Below, piece by piece: positions 61,523-64,000 of a stretch of 64,000 nucleotides of DNA. Source of the stretch: Dasyornis broadbenti (Eukaryota > Chordata > Aves > Passeriformes > Dasyornithidae); contig VZRN01005380.1 in NCBI GenBank assembly GCA_013397935.1, positions 1 to 64,000 on the forward strand, read 5' to 3'. The notes under the pieces are model-generated. The model ran no database searches. It had not been told where the DNA came from and was given only the letters and a program-made list of their open reading frames with translations. Position numbers and translations under genes: made by a program. The stretch's first letter is position 1. Every line of letters starts with the position of its first letter.

Positions 61523-64000
61523 CTGATAGGAGAAATGCACAAGTGACAAACCCGAAATGCCCTTAACATATGTCCTTTCACTGGGGTGAAGTAAGGAAGA
61601 ATACAAGTTTCCTATTAAGTAGAACAGTTAAGATCATGGCTTAAATTCTACATTCTAGCTAAAAATAAAAAAATACTAGTGTATTCATCAACATAGGCCC
61701 AGAGCACTAAAATTCGTTGCACAGATGAGTGAACCTTGTATAGGGTAATCTATAACGATATTTAAGATACAGTTCATTCTTCCCATTCCATCAGTTCCTT
61801 GTTACACGTTTTTCTATACGGGAAAAAGAAATTCTAAGAAGAGTTGCTTTCTCACACTGTATTTCCATGAGATAAGAGGAACCCCATGCTATAAGATTGG
61901 GGGTAGTGTTTTGGGGGTTGTTTTGTTGGGGCCATTTTTAAGTTGCAATGACCTGAACTTGACCTGCACCAAACTGAAGCTTTGCTGTCTCTGATCGAAG
62001 TCTTAATCTACAAACTGAACAAAACCAATTACTTGTGCTCATAAGAATTTTGAGAGCTGGCAATGATTAACTATTACCATTTGAAATGGACACCTGAAAA
62101 AAAAGGGTTCTTTCTGCATTATTTACAGTTCCTGGAATCATGGTATCATGCATTGGAAACTTCTGCCTCATAGAGAGCTTTCTACTTAGAAGCCTCACAA
62201 AGCTCTACATATATTAATGAATTAATATTTTAAGAAGTTCACTGTGAGATAAGCTGTTATTAATCTTATCCCAGAGAAATTATGTGGGTTGCTCAAGATC
62301 AAATAGGAAGACTTAACAAAACTAAAAATAGAACTTAAGTCTTCTGACTCACATTTCTGTGCATTTGCAAGCAAAACCACCCTTTCACCCTTTCTCTTTT
62401 TTAAATTTACCTCTACAGATTATTGTCAGCCAAAACTGTCAGATGGTGTTATTTCATTTCCTACTGTTTACTGGGCTATCTTCTCAGGAACCTGATAATC
62501 ACTGGTTTCCTCAGATACTGCTGGAACAAAAGCTCGCAGAGCTCCCCTCTCCTCTGAAGAGTTTAATCACTAGCTCTCCTCTTGATACATGCTCAGATTA
62601 GCTGCAGCTTTTGTGGGTTCAAAATGCAGTCCAACAACAATTTATACATTTTCAACAGCCCAATTCACAAAATAAGCACAAATTCATTAACTATCTGCAT
62701 GCATAATTAAGTAATTTTCTCTCAAAATGTTGCTAATTCTGTACTATCTCCTACCAATCCTGCAAAATTCATCATTTAACAATCTGTCCCTCAATAATGT
62801 ATTTTAAATTGTATGTTGAAACATTATATGTTTTTCTTATTTTCTGTGGCTCTCCAGTCAAGGATACTGCTCCCAGAGGATGCTCCCAGCTCAGCTAAGT
62901 CCTTACACTCAATTCAGCACCCATGACTGTACCTTCCATACACTTCCCAGCTCCACTTTCAGACAACATTTCTGTTTTATTTTAGACTGAAGGTAAGTTA
63001 TGGCTTTTGCTGCCTCAACAAACTCCCTGAGTGATTAACTGGAGGTCACCTGGAGCATTAAGCAAAACAATTAAATTCCTCAGTTATTTCTGTGAATATT
63101 TTTGGCTGCTGAGGCCAAAATAACTTGCAAGATATTTGAAATGCGATGAAAATTGGAGCCATTACAGATCTGGAGGCATAATCACCACTGAAAAGGAATT
63201 AAACAAAAGCAACTCTTGCTTTGCCAAAACTCATCCTTGTCTTATTCTATTCAGTGTTATAGGTGAATCTCTCCAAGTGCTTCCCACAAAGGCACTATCT
63301 AAGCTGTTGGATCCAACAGCTGATGGGTACTGAAACCTCTGTGCAAACAGCCAGTTGGTGATCCTCTAAACTCAATAAAGACAAATACTGCTTTAGCCCT
63401 GCCCTGCTGGATGTATCAAACAATCCATGCTTCATTCTACACTTGAAATAGAATACCTCTAAGTCATTTATGAAGGAAAAAACATCATTGTAAGGACAAG
63501 GAATCTCAGCTAAACACCAAATAAAAAAAAAGGTTCAGGCAAACAAAAGGATCTGAAACAGAAGAATTCAAAAACATGCAGAGAAACCCTTGGTTTAAAA
63601 ATCTAGTGTTCTTCCTTGTCTTCTCATCCATCAGGGCATGATGGAATATTTGTGAGTGAAGGGTATTTAATGTTTTCAATTTCAAGATCATGTGTCAGGG
63701 GAACTGAGTAAAATATTAATCTATTAGCAATGTTTACATTTGAAAAAGGAATATATGCTTCTCCAGGGGTGTTCTAGACAAAATTGTTAGTATTCATTCA
63801 ACATATTTGGCAAACCCGCACAAACCACCTGCCTTAGGAAATGTTCCAAAGTAAACACTTACAAACCAATTTTCCCAGTCATGTTTGAGAAAATACAAAA
63901 TACATAGTGAACCACAACTATTTGAAGAATAAAGCATATTTTTGAAAGGCTATCACTCAAAAACAAGCAGGGAGCACAGCAGGCCTGCAAAAAAGAACCA
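61523..64000 (-). other. CIT: CIT intron, running off the window
   Basis: No exon-like conserved segment was found between the last resolved exon and the right edge. The remaining 5' exons lie outside. Confidence 0.7.

Overview
The window is vertebrate nuclear DNA, almost certainly from a bird and probably a neoavian or passerine. The evidence is CR1 LINE 3' ends, several avian-type retroviral LTRs, an exon cluster of the CCDC81-like family that is expanded in birds, and interrupted genes with GT-AG introns. There is no prokaryotic, plasmid or phage signal.

Right half (about 32.5-64 kb): the 3' part of the citron kinase gene CIT lies on the minus strand. I resolved 27 exons whose phases all join, encoding about 1231 residues: the distal coiled coil, C1 zinc finger, PH domain, CNH (citron homology) domain, and a basic Ser/Pro-rich tail ending in the PDZ-ligand-like DQSSV. 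The kinase domain and proximal coiled coil lie beyond the right edge. The terminal coding exon is only 24 nt, and a putative 3' UTR of about 1.8 kb follows.

Left half (1 to about 32 kb): a repeat-rich, gene-poor flank. At 2.5-4.7 kb on the minus strand there are four in-frame exons of a CCDC81-like HU-domain gene, with two more tentative exons near 0.9-1.2 kb. A 92-bp inverted repeat (362-453 and 5141-5232) brackets this gene. At 5.5-11.4 kb lies a decayed minus-strand class II (betaretrovirus-like) endogenous retrovirus with RT, RNase H, integrase and Env remnants. It is interrupted by a younger solo LTR with a 5-bp target duplication. Two arrays of one roughly 0.53-kb satellite-like repeat occupy 11.6-13.8 kb (old, with an inverted unit) and 26.9-28.6 kb (younger). 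Other elements are two related LTR-like elements (3.1-3.8 and 14.2-15.0 kb), a 177-bp tandem repeat with telomere-like hexamers (15.55-16.08 kb), CR1 copies, two further LTRs (about 18.6-18.9 and 20-21 kb), and a GAAA microsatellite. An exact 800-bp repeat on both sides of a single N (24.55-26.15 kb) is most likely an unmerged assembly overlap.

The genes do not form a functional unit. CIT acts at the cytokinetic midbody, and the CCDC81-like gene belongs to a separate family. The least explained material is the satellite-like family and its relation to the flanking elements.
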